A stretch of DNA of 64,000 nucleotides from assembly GCF_021462225.1 (NCBI RefSeq), contig NC_061817.1, forward strand, positions 248,001 to 312,000, written 5' to 3'. This DNA comes from Girardinichthys multiradiatus (Eukaryota; Chordata; Actinopteri; Cyprinodontiformes; Goodeidae). The position numbers were made by a program, and so were the translations under genes. Positions within the stretch are counted from its first letter, which is position 1. Each line of letters opens with the position of its first letter. Under the pieces are notes generated by a model. It was given only the letters and a program-made list of their open reading frames with translations. It ran no database searches and was not told the DNA's origin. Below, one piece after another: positions 52,545 to 62,442 of this stretch.

Positions 52545-53126
52545 TTATTCTGCCTCTTGAATTGGGTGAGAAAGGTCTTCTGGTGTGCTGGTGTTGTCCC
52601 TCAGGTTCTGCCGGACCTCTGGCAGCGATCTCTGTGGTGCCTCTGCTGCTGCACACTGGCTCCAATGATACCACGTGTCTCCTTTGCCCTTGACCCTCAC
52701 CGCATGTGAGGTTCTCTCTGTGACCTGGAATGGACCCGTCCACCTGGGCTCTGACCACTTCCTTTTGATGACTTTCAGAAGGATCCACTCAGCTTCGGAC
52801 GTGGTTGGCTGAGGTCTCTCGGTTGGTTTCTCTGGAACCTGTTTTGAGAACTCTGTAACCAAACTTAAGTTGGTGACTGAGGTGTCCTACCAGTCCCCAG
52901 CTGCCAGAGAGCGCTCTACCACTCCTCTCAATTTCTTACTTTGATACTCAGGATGCAAAGAAAGAGAAACATGAGGAACAGCTTCATCTGACATTAAACA
53001 CCATTCTGCTTGGTCAGGTGTTAAATCAACTGTTGCAGCCACAGCCTCAGGAGCCACATAAATATTTTTGGATGAAATAAACCATGTCCTACCTTCTACT
53101 GTTTCATTAAACAAATCTGGTACCAT
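52545..53126 (-). pseudogene. Retroviral pol remnants: RT N-terminus joined to integrase C-terminus
   Basis: The stretch 52887-53126 (DLTPDQAEWCLMSDE, then HVSLSLHPEYQ) has the look of the protease-RT linker of fish gamma/epsilon elements. It ends AAGDW and is followed almost at once by the integrase end (52545-52862: SEAEWILLKVIKRKW, EPRWTGPFQV). The catalytic parts of RT, RNase H and integrase are therefore deleted in one event. Confidence 0.65.
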
Positions 53127-53339
53127 TCAGTGTGACAACGGTCGTAGAACAGAGTGACATGGGGCGGGTCAGGCGGAGAGGTGTAGGGGCAGAGACTTTG
53201 AATCCAGGGTTTCCACAGCTGATACACAGAGAAGATGCTGCTTGGAGGTGTCAGCATATGCCTCTGCAACTGGCTGTAAAAATATTGTCAATGCTGAAGC
53301 ATTTGTCCACATGCCAAAAAGGAACCATCTGGAAAAGTT

Positions 53340-53590
53340 ACCGTTAACCCATCAGTACCACACAACACTGATGCTCCCAGCTTGACTAATAAGTCTCTGC
53401 CCAGCAAATGAACAGGTGTGCTGGGTGAACACACAAAAGGGTGAGTTACTCTTTGAGTCCCAATCTGAACAGGAAGAATTTATGCAGCCCCTGAGAAGCC
53501 CCTCACAGAAACAGTCTTGGTAGAGAGCAGTGGTTTAGGAGGTTGCTGTGTTATGGTGGAATAAGTAGCTCCAGTGTCCACTAAAAAAAT
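53340..53590 (-). pseudogene. Retroviral protease
   Basis: The minus strand reads VDTGATYSTI (active-site DTG, plus-strand 53567-53581) and later LLGRDLLVKLGASV, the conserved late protease motif. A TAA (plus-strand 53480-53482) interrupts it. Retroviral proteases mature Gag and Pol. Confidence 0.75.
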
Positions 53591-53920
53591 TCAGACATTT
53601 CTCTCCCATCTTTGCAGGCAACGTGGGATCTGCTGTGCCCACGCTGCACAGTTGTAGCACACATCTCCCAGTGCCCTGCTGGCTCCACCCCTTCCTTTGG
53701 GTGCTCCGCACCATCCACCACGACCAGCCGACCACCAACATGCCATCTGCCTCCACGACCCGGGACATTGTACCTGTAATTATTAAAATGTATAGGGTGC
53801 AGGAGGGTGTAACCCCCTCCTTGCCACTGATCAGTCATAGACATAGGGGTGTGTGCTGCAGGAGGAACAGGTTGAGCTGCAGCTAACATTACATTTTCAG
53901 TTATATCATTTTTCTCTTAT
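53591..53920 (-). pseudogene. Probable gag C-terminus (nucleocapsid-like), frameshifted
   Basis: Upstream of protease the read has a Gly/Arg-rich stretch (VPGRGGRWHVGG), then CYNC in one frame and GHSRSHVAC in another, which together resemble a zinc knuckle of irregular spacing broken by a shift. Position before protease supports gag; the similarity is weak. Confidence 0.45.
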
Positions 53921-54272
53921 TTAATTGGCCTCTTGCAGCTGTAATTTAAGGAGCTGATTCTGTAGCTGCTCTTTCTCCTCTTCTTTTTCTTTGCCTCCTG
54001 AGCTATTGTTTTCCTTAATCTTTAACTGAAACCCTAATGCTCTAGAACTTAGTTCTATTAATTTATTTATAAAATGAGTTCCATTATCTGACCTTATGAC
54101 CTGTGGGATACCATATGTGGGGAAGAAATGTGTCACTAGGTTCATCTATTACAACTAGGCAATATTTTTTCCCCCGTGTTTGCAACAAATTATGCATGAT
54201 CTGCAAAACTTCTTTGCATTTATAGTGTAGGATTAATGTTTTACCAGATGTAACATATTCCCCCCTTGACAC
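53921..54272 (-). pseudogene. Integrase catalytic-core fragment, out of order, fused to gag-like coil
   Basis: The frame at 54084-54272 has KKYCLVVID, the first catalytic Asp region of retroviral integrase. An overlapping frame (53921-54145) has FFPTYGIPQVIRSDNGTHF, the second Asp region. The latter then turns into a Glu/Lys/Gln-rich stretch (KEKEEEKEQLQNQLLKLQ) like a gag coiled region. Integrase normally lies after RT, so its position before gag and protease shows a rearrangement or fusion of two proviruses. Confidence 0.65.
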
Positions 54273-54299
54273 ATGGGTCTTCCCAATGTGTCACTGTAG

Positions 54300-55570
54300 C
54301 CGCTGTCCTTATTACATTTAAAAATGAGATCACTATTTTTGGTAGTTGCTATTATTTTAAATGATGCTTGGTTTAGTTCTTATTAAAAATTTTAAATACA
54401 AACTCACTGATGAACACAAAAAATGAAGGGCATATTATATCTTATAATCTTAGTTTATCTTACCCAGTTTTATAGATACAACATACAGTTTCAGTCAACT
54501 TTGTATTTAGTTCAAGTAACTAAAGTTTGTTTCAATTAAATCAAGTTTTCTCTATTTCAGTCCAGTCCAGTAATTCTGTTAAGGTTCATTTCATCTTGTG
54601 TTAAGTTTGAGTCTAATTCAATCATTTTGAACCTGACTGGAAAAAGTCTAAACATCTGTTAAAATCTTTTTGTTTTACCATAGAGTCCTGACCTAATATT
54701 ATTATGGTAATGTTGAGGACTCTAATTTTTACATAACATGAAACAGACATTTATTTCACAAAAACAGAAAGTCAAATACAGACATTTGGCCACATGAAAG
54801 TTTAAATAACCTGTTTGTAAAAGAATTATGAAAAATTGAAGACGGATCTATGAACTTTCTTATGGTTATCAGTATTTTCAATACAGGTAGAACCTTTGCT
54901 ATCTTTATATGATTTTTCGGAAAAGATTCTGGAAACCTTATTAAGATATAAGTTTGGCAAAGATCATCAGAACATCAGACCTTTATTAGCGCTTTTAAGG
55001 TCCCTCAAAGATGCATTACAATAAAATCAGTCATTCCCATTCACACACATTCACACACTACTTACTTATTTCTCTGTCAGAGTCATTTTATTTGCAAAAT
55101 TTGAACATAATTTGACTTCTATTATTCTTAAAATGCACATCGTTTCCTCATAACCCCTTTTGTTTCCACTAGGTCTGTTTTGAACGCTTCAATTCTTTTT
55201 TATTCACCAAGAATCAATAAGGTGGTCTTAGTGGGGTCCACCTTAAAGGTGTTATCTGTTGGGTGTCATGTTATCATTGTCAGATCAGTGAGGTTCATAA
55301 GTCAGTCAGAACCTTGGTCATTTGGTCTGTGCTCATAATGTTTCATAGATCCAGCCTATGATTAGTCAGCAAAACTTCCACCTATAGGAGAAAAAATGAT
55401 TGTTAATGAATGAGCTGCATTTCCTAGGAACACTGTCTTCCTCCTGGATGAGCATCACCTGTTGAAAAACTTTCATCATTGTTTGTTTCACATATTCAAT
55501 CAGATCTTTATATTATACCAGTAGGTGAAGTTGTTAGTATCTCATGTAGACTGACATATACTGTTGCATT
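54300..55570. other. No gene recognised
   Basis: A/T-rich DNA with no clear coding, terminal repeats or tandem arrays. Confidence 0.5.
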
Positions 55571-55574
55571 TGGA

Positions 55575-56085
55575 GAAGATCTCAGATTAAATAAACTTAG
55601 TTAGAGCTTCAATCCAGGTTCATTTTGTGTCTGCAGACTTTAGCCAATTTTTCTTCTTTTTTTTATACATAAAGAGCAAGATTTAAAACATTTTCAAAAG
55701 GCAGATTGTGGCAGAATGTAGACAAAACTGCTTATTGATTGACAAAATAACATTCAAGCACACAATCACCATATTAAAGGTTCTACTTCTAGAGAATCAC
55801 TAAACTTCTGGGGTCCAGTTTTGGCCCGCGGACCTTGAGCCCGACACATGCAGGGTAGAGTTACAATCCCCATCTCTCAGCAGAGACAGGCTTCTGCCTT
55901 TTGTGCAGAAGTTTTATCTCTGTTCTCAGGCAGCTGCATCTCTTTGTCAAGGTCGCCTCACAGAGCTGAAAACTAACTTCTCTCAAAGAGGAAAATCAAG
56001 AATGCACAAATCTGAGCCAAATATGAAATTATTTCCCTGTAAAATGAATCTTTTGCATTTTATCATGATATTGTTGGTAGTAGAA
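55575..56085 (-). repeat. Old dispersed repeat, arm 2 of the inverted pair (uninterrupted)
   Basis: The inverted match to 36640-37081, 41897-41933 and 42714-42735. It reads straight through the positions where the copia and PIF/Harbinger-like elements are inserted in the other arm (GGCTAAAGTCTGCAGACAC; ATTGAAGCTCTAACTAAG on the minus strand). Confidence 0.85.
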
Positions 56086-56255
56086 CAATTAGCACCCTAA
56101 AGAGTTTTCACACTTTCAAAGGTTTTCGCACCCAAACAAGTATTAGCACTCACAAAAGTATTAGCACTCAAAACGTATTAGCACTCAGAAAAGTATTCGC
56201 ACTCAAAAAGTATTAGCACTCAAAAAAGTATTAGCACCCTGAAAAGTATTCACAC
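56086..56255 (+). repeat. Short tandem array, about 9 units of 17-20 bp
   Basis: Units of the type AAAAGTATTAGCACTCA with drift at the edges (TTTTCACAC, TTCGCACCC). It begins exactly where the inverted repeat arm ends. Confidence 0.88.
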
Positions 56256-56786
56256 CTTTCTTCACTCCACTCTGTTCATTCACTGGTCAAATGAGGCCGT
56301 CCAGAAAATATGGCACGCTGTGTCCCTGGTATCTGGACTATTTTGAGAGTGACATAAACACGTCTCAAGACACCTTAGTTTCCCCACCTACAATCCAAAC
56401 AGCAATCAGCACTCTGTCATTGTTGACACCAGTTAGGTTTCCATACAGGAATGCTGCATTCATTCACCTGCAATGAGAGTCTGGCGAACCGCTGCGCCTT
56501 TCTCCAGTCACACCGTATTTTTCACACACTCCTCCTAACAAGTCTGTCTCACAGATTATTCTTCCGAGGACAGCTAATTTATTTTATGTGTCTTTATGTT
56601 TGTGCACTTTTATCTATTATTGGAGTGCACTATGTTGGACCACTTGTTTGCTGAGTATTGGATTATCTGCCCGTTGTTGGACGTCACTGTGCCCCTCCAA
56701 TGGCATCGGCCATTTTGTACCCAGGACAGCCCGCTCCTACATATCCCATCGAGCATTGCGACTGATATGACTGGGCGTCCCCAGTC

Positions 56787-56809
56787 TGACGTCACAGGAT
56801 GCTATATAG
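56787..56809 (+). promoter_or_regulatory. Promoter-like CRE and TATA pair
   Basis: TGACGTCA (56787-56794), a perfect cyclic-AMP response element, lies nine bases before TATATAGG (56803). A GC-richer leader without long frames follows to about 57230. This could be the U3 of an LTR belonging to the direct repeats downstream, or a promoter of an unrecognised gene. Confidence 0.45.
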
Positions 56810-57307
56810 GAGGCGCTCATGTTTGAAAAGCTGCCTTCCGCTGGAAATGACCTGGTGATTGAAGAGCGCCACTTTAAGAGAAGAACTCTGTGAAGAGTTT
56901 CATTCATTCTCTCTCGTTGGACAACGAACTATTCATAACTGAAGTTTTTGGACTAAGAAGGCCAGAGATTTCACTTTTGCCGATCGAAGACGTGAGTTAA
57001 CACGTAACTGGAGACACGGAGTTTCGGAGAGACGAACCGCTACCGTGTTTCATTTTCAAGTCGACTTTGATGGTCAGATCATATTTTTCCTTTTTGTCAA
57101 GAAGACCGAAGGACAAAGACTGACCGTTCCCCTGAAGTTAATTGTGGACGCACAATTAACTCAACCCCACGTTTCCTCGCTCGAATTCCCTCGCTCAGGA
57201 AGAAGACGACACAAGTAAAACCCATTTCTTTTTTTTATTTCTTTATTAGAAGGCCTGGGCAGGGTCAGAGGTTGTAGAAGCGATCAGAATCGCTGGTTAG
57301 GATCTCA

Positions 57308-58102
57308 TGTGTTCTGAATAATATGTGCATGTAACCTTGCTTGTTGAAACTTTGATGTGTTATGTAATATCGGGACCCGCCGTGTTCCCCAGAGCTATTT
57401 GTGTTTACTATCTGAACGCGGGTGCGTTGCAAAACTGGACTGTTAAAACGACCTCATGGTAAAATTCTCCATTTTACCTTTGTCTTCAATCTCACTGTGC
57501 TAGCTTGCCACCAAAAGTTATCAATCCTTTGTTTCAGGAGTAAAGGGGGGAAGTTTTATGATCAGAAGATCATAAAAGACACTCTAAGCTGCGCTCCAAC
57601 CCCCCACCAGTCATCACCACACCCCCCTCTTCATATCCTCTCCCTTCATCTGTTTTGCCATAAACTGCTGGTTGACTCAATACATACCCACTACCGTTTG
57701 TTGATTTTGCTTATTTAGATGTGTTACCCCTGTGTTTGTAGAATTTTGCATGTTGAGTAGGTGACAATTAATAAATATTCACATAGATAAAGAGAGAGCG
57801 TTTGGTGTTTCATTGTGTGCAAAAAGTGATGTGTCAGTCAAAATAAGGTTGAAGTTCCACACGTTTCGGCAGAAACGGTCGATTAAACAGTGACATCTCC
57901 GGCAATAGTTATTAACTATTACGGAGTATTTAACGGTTGTAATTGTCAGAGGCGTTGAGCCACAATTACAACACCAGAAACCTCTCTGGTCTCGATTCGT
58001 AAATGAGGATTTATGGTTAAGAAATTGATTTTGTCAGATTATGATTTGTAATTATAATTATTGATCAAGATTATTCAATCAATAATCATACTCCCAACAA
58101 CT
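57308..58102 (+). repeat. LTR-like direct repeat 1a
   Basis: About 795 bases, from TGTGTTCTGAATAATATG to CTCCCAACAACT; matches 58579-59378 in direct orientation. Contains AATAAA near 57770 and the conserved phrase CCACACGTTTCGGCAGAAAC. Confidence 0.85.
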
Positions 58103-58578
58103 AAATGCGCTCCAGTTTCTGACTAGTCTTGCTGAATTATCCTATTCCAGCTCATAGTTTTCTCATGCTGGTCTTGTTACAAATGTCATTTATAACTCAC
58201 AGTCATGCACTCACTGTTACTGGTCTTACAGATTCATACAAACTGTTCACAGTAACTTATAGCTTCACGGGACTTCAGACTATGTGTTTTATGAATTACC
58301 ACATCTGTAATCTGGTTTTATTGAGACAGAACTCGATTAAAACACAGCACTCAAACCTTTGTGTTTTTGCCCGGTCATAGCTTTCTGACTCCAGAATACA
58401 ATGAACAACCTTCTTTCAAACCTCAAGAAAACTGTTTACAGTTCGGAGGTCCCCACCCTCCGGGACTTCAACCCAGCGAAATCATGAATTCTCGTCAGAA
58501 AACATGTGGAGTTGCCAAACTCAGGAAACAGAATTTGTAGTATCTTCAAACTACAGGCCTCAAACCCACAGAATCTAA

Positions 58579-59378
58579 TGTGTTCTGAATGATATGTGCA
58601 TGTAACCTTGTTATTGAAACTTTGATGTGCTGTGTTGATATCTGAAGCCGCTGCGCTCCCAGCTCTGTGAGTGTTTTGTGGGATATTTTACCACCTGACA
58701 GCAAGCGCAGGTGCGCTGTGAGACTGGACTGCTAAAATAACCTCATGGTGAAATTCCCCATTTTTTTCTTTGTCTTCAACCTCGCTGCTTGCTAGCTTGC
58801 CACCAAAAGTTTTATAACTCTTTGTCTGCTCAAGAGTTGGGGGAGATTTTATGACTGAGTATAACTGAGTTACAGTTGGAGCTGCGCCTCACCCTCCACT
58901 CACCCCACACCCCTTCGTCATATTCTCATTTTTGCCATAACTGCTGGATGATTCAATACACACCCACTACTGTTTTGCTTTATTTTTGCTTAGTTAGATA
59001 TTTTACCCCTTTTATGTAGAACTTTGCATGTTGAGTAGGTGATTTAATAAATGTTCACATAGATGATAACAGAAGGCGTTCTGTGCTTATTGTGTGCAAG
59101 AGTTATTCGTCAGTCAAGATAAGGTTGAAGTTCCACACGTTTCGGCAGAAACGGTCGATTAAACAGTGACATCTCTGGTAATAGTTATTAATTATTACGG
59201 AGTATTTAACGGTTGTAATTGTCAAAGGCGTTGAGCCACAATTACAACACCAGAAACGTCTCTGGTCTCAATTCAGCAATGAGGATTTTGGTTAAGAAAT
59301 TGATTTTGTCAAATTATGATTTTTAATTATAATTATTGATCAAGATTAATCAATCAATAATCATAACTCCCAACAACT
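58579..59378 (+). repeat. LTR-like direct repeat 1b
   Basis: About 800 bases; the same ends and AATAAA near 59047. The 476 bases between the copies have no recognisable retroviral gene. The right edge abuts a Tc1 fragment. Confidence 0.85.
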
Positions 59379-59384
59379 GTTAAG

Positions 59385-60276
59385 GGGAGACTGCGTAAAT
59401 CAGGCCTTAATGGTAAAATAGCTGCTAGGAAACCACTGCTGAGGACAGGCAAACAAGCAGAAGAGACTTGTTTGGGCTAAAGAACACAAGGAATGGACAT
59501 TAGACCAGTGGAAATCTGTGCTTTGGTCTGATGAGTCCAAGTTTGAGATCTTTGGTTCCAACCACCGTGTCTTTGTGCGGTGCAGAAGAGGTGAACGGAT
59601 GGACTCTACATGCCTGGTTCCCACCGTGAAGCATGGAGGAGGAGGTGTGATGGTGTGGGGGTGCTTTGCTGGTGACATTGTTGGAGATTTATTCAAAATT
59701 GAAGGCATACTGAACCAGCATGGCTACCACAGCATCTTGCAGCGGCATGCTATTCCATCCGGTTTTGCGTTTAGTTGGACCCTCATTTATTTTTCAACAG
59801 GACAATGACCCCAAACACACCTCCAGGCTGTGTACATAAATTGACCAAGAAGGAGAGTGATGGGGTGATGCGCCAGATGACCTGGCCTCCACAGTCACCG
59901 GACCTGAACCCAATCGAGATGGTTTGGGGTGAGCTGGACCGCAGAGTGAAGGCAAAAGGGCCAACAAGTGCTAAGCATCTCTGAGAACTCCTTCAAGACT
60001 GTTGGAAAACCATTTCAGGTGACTACCTCTTGAAGCTCATCAACAGAATACCAAGAGTGTGTGGAGCAGTAATCAAAGCAAAAGATGGCTACTTTGAAGA
60101 ACCTAGAATATAAGACATATTTTCAGTTGTTTCACACTTTTTTGTTCAGTATATAATTCCACATGTGTTAATTCATAGTTTTGATGCCTTCAGTGTGAAG
60201 TTACAATATTCATAGTCATGAAAATAAAGAAAACTCTTCGAATGAGAAGGTGTGTCCAAACTTTTGGTCTGTACTG
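59385..60276 (+). mobile_element. Tc1-like transposon, 3' two thirds
   Basis: The left part is truncated against the direct repeat. The right terminal repeat (GTCCAAACTTTTGGTCTGTA) ends at 60276 with TA at 60277-60278. The insertion point falls in text resembling that just before 61089 (CTGTATAAAG), so it seems to have landed at the TATA-like stretch of repeat 2a. Confidence 0.82.
59400..60110 (+). pseudogene. Tc1-like transposase, catalytic part, frameshifted
   Basis: Reads LWSDESKFEIFG (first Asp), KHGGGGVMVWGCF, then a shift near 59800: the second Asp region is split (FNRTMTPNTPP in one frame, FQQDND-like in another). SPDLNPIEMVWGELDRRVK follows with Glu present, and the end is broken by a stop near 59984. 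The N-terminal half is missing. Confidence 0.85.
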
Positions 60277-60289
60277 TATATACAAAAGA

Positions 60290-60621
60290 TGTAACATCAA
60301 CTGGCCAGTGTGGATGTGTGAGAGTCAATAACAGTGAACTGACGGAAGTGACGGGGGACACATTACACTGACAGACTTTGACTGCTACATGCTACATGCT
60401 AAGCTAACATGCTAAACTAACAGACCCTAGCTCACTGAATAAACTCTACTGTGCATAAGCTTTGGTGTCTGAGAGATAACGAAATAAGCTCTAATGTGTG
60501 TGAAGTGAGAGAATGACTAGAAAATGAGCTCCCTGCTTGTTCTGTAGGAGCAGCCTTGGAGACGGGGAGGAGAAATATATTAGCAAGTTTCAACCACAAA
60601 GACGCTTTAACAAGTTAAAAC
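60290..60621 (+). repeat. LTR-like direct repeat 2a
   Basis: Starts TGTAACATCAACTGGCCAG and ends CAAGTTAAAAC. AATAAA at 60438-60443. Matches 61089-61484; a ~50-base block of 2b (near 61297-61345) is missing here. Confidence 0.88.
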
Positions 60622-61088
60622 GCATTAATAAGTGATAAGACGTGTTAATAAGCGGTGCGGCTTTAACGGTGAGACCCCGGGAAGAACTGTGCAATCTTCT
60701 AAAAGATAGCTAAAGTCTATGGGTGTAGGTTTCGAGTTCCTTTATTGTACGCAAGGGAAGATCGGTTTCCCTCGCACACAATATAAAAGCTACCTCCCTT
60801 TATGAGGCACGCAAAAACTTGGTTAGATACTACCGAGGGGAAGTATTAGGTTTCGATAGCTCCTTGGACTTCTTAAAAGCCCTTAACGCTGCTTACTTCC
60901 TTGTGAGTAAACACGCAGAGATCGATGCGCATCCTCGGCATGGTTTAAAGGTCCTGCGGTTCTCTTAAAGAACCTACAAACACAGCCAAGCGGGGGTCTT
61001 GAGTTTCAATAGCTCTCTAATTTTTCCATAAGAACAATTTAAAAGCTGCTGGCTCCTTTTTGAGTAAACAGCTGTATAAAGATAAAAG
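60622..61088 (+). other. Spacer between LTR-like repeats with two TATA-like sites
   Basis: Contains ACAATATAAAAGC near 60780 and CTGTATAAAG near 61072, the latter 16 bases before repeat 2b. Recurrent phrases (GGTTTCGAGTTCC, GGTTTCGATAGCTCC) suggest U3-like promoter sequence. No coding region recognised. Confidence 0.45.
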
Positions 61089-61484
61089 TGTAACATCAAC
61101 TGGCCAGCGTGGATGTGTGAGAGTTGATACCAGTGAACTGACGGAAGTGACGGAGGACACATTACACTGACGGACTTTGACTGCTACATGCTACATGCTA
61201 AGCTAACATGCTAAGCTAACAGACCCTAGCTCACTGAATAAACTCTACTGTGCATAAGCTTTGGTGTCTGAGAGATAACGAAAAAAGCTCTCATGTGGAC
61301 CAGGAAATGGTGCTGTACTGCCTGGTTGGCCAGAGTGTGTAAACGTGTGTGTGAAGTGAGAGAATGACTGAGAGAATCACTAGAAAATGAGCTCCCTGCT
61401 TGTTCTGTAGGAGCAGCCTTGGAGACGGGGAGGAGAAATATATTAGCAAGTTTCAACCACAAAGACGCTTTAACAAGTTAAAAC
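61089..61484 (+). repeat. LTR-like direct repeat 2b
   Basis: Second copy, AATAAA at 61237-61242. After it the sequence (GAAAAGG|GTAAGAA near 61535) has a splice-donor-like site but no identified exon. Confidence 0.88.
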
Positions 61485-62442
61485 AACAGTTTGATGGAGC
61501 TTGTTTGGTCCTGGAAATAATTGTCGAGTCACCAGAAAAGGGTAAGAAATAAGTTTTAACCATTAAGTGACACAAAGTGGTTCCACTCTAAAATGCTGTA
61601 GTTATTGGGTAATCGAACGTTTATGTGGCCGATGTTTGTCCATTTTGTCTGTCTGTTTTTGTGAAATGAATGTCTGTTTCATGTTATGTAAAAATGAGGG
61701 TATATGTGGCAGGATACATTTAATTTAAATTGTTTTCTGGTATGAAACTAATCGGAATTTTGAGTTTTTAGGTCTGGGGAAGCAGTCCTGACTATGGACT
61801 GCTTGCTTGAAAGGTAAAAAAAATTTAAACTGTCTGACACTCAGTGTTATTTATTAAATAAGGTATCCCAATAATAATTAGACAACCTGTATGTGTATGA
61901 TTTAGAGAAAAGAGAGAGAAAGGACAACAGCCTGAAGCACAGCAGAAACTTCTGTCTAACATCATGTGAATCAGTTAATGTAGACCCTAAGTCTTGATTG
62001 TCTTCGTCCATCTTCGGTCCCCTCTGAGCGACATCCATCCCCAAGCGTCTATTGGCAGGTTCAGCTACCCGAAAAGGTTAGTCTTAAAATGGAATACAGA
62101 ATCATATGTTCATACCGGCAGGTTACGCCCAATTGTAGGTAATTATCAACTACTATTATCATTATCATTAAAGCAGGCCACATAGTGGCTTAATAAAATG
62201 GATCCTTGTCAAAAATATTTAATCATAATCAGAAACAATGTACCTGTTTAGCACAATTAGAAACCTTTTCACTTTAAACCAGCCTCCATTTATTACTTAA
62301 CACATGTCCTAAAAATCAACCTATGGAGAGGTGAACACATAACCAAAAATAACCTGCGAGGTCCTATTAATACTTTCATTCATGACATGTGCTTAACTAA
62401 TTTCATTTAATCAATCTGTCATTAACTTATCTGATACATCGT
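61485..62442. other. No gene recognised
   Basis: A/T-rich; no open frame with family resemblance, and no terminal repeats seen. Confidence 0.45.

Larger units (their letters stand above)
50463..54272 (-). mobile_element. Endogenous retrovirus copy 2, deleted and rearranged
   Basis: Minus-strand order: integrase-core fragment, gag-like segment and zinc-knuckle region, protease, RT N-terminus, integrase C-terminus, env, polypurine tract, LTR. There is no 5' LTR. Most of RT, RNase H and integrase is deleted between 52863 and 52886. The LTR and transmembrane part are nearly identical to copy 1, whereas the rest of env is clearly more diverged. Confidence 0.85.

Noticed and set aside
53535..53889. 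Two overlapping unknown plus- and minus-strand genes
   Set aside because: These are alternative frames of decayed gag-protease; the DTG motif in a third frame identifies the region.
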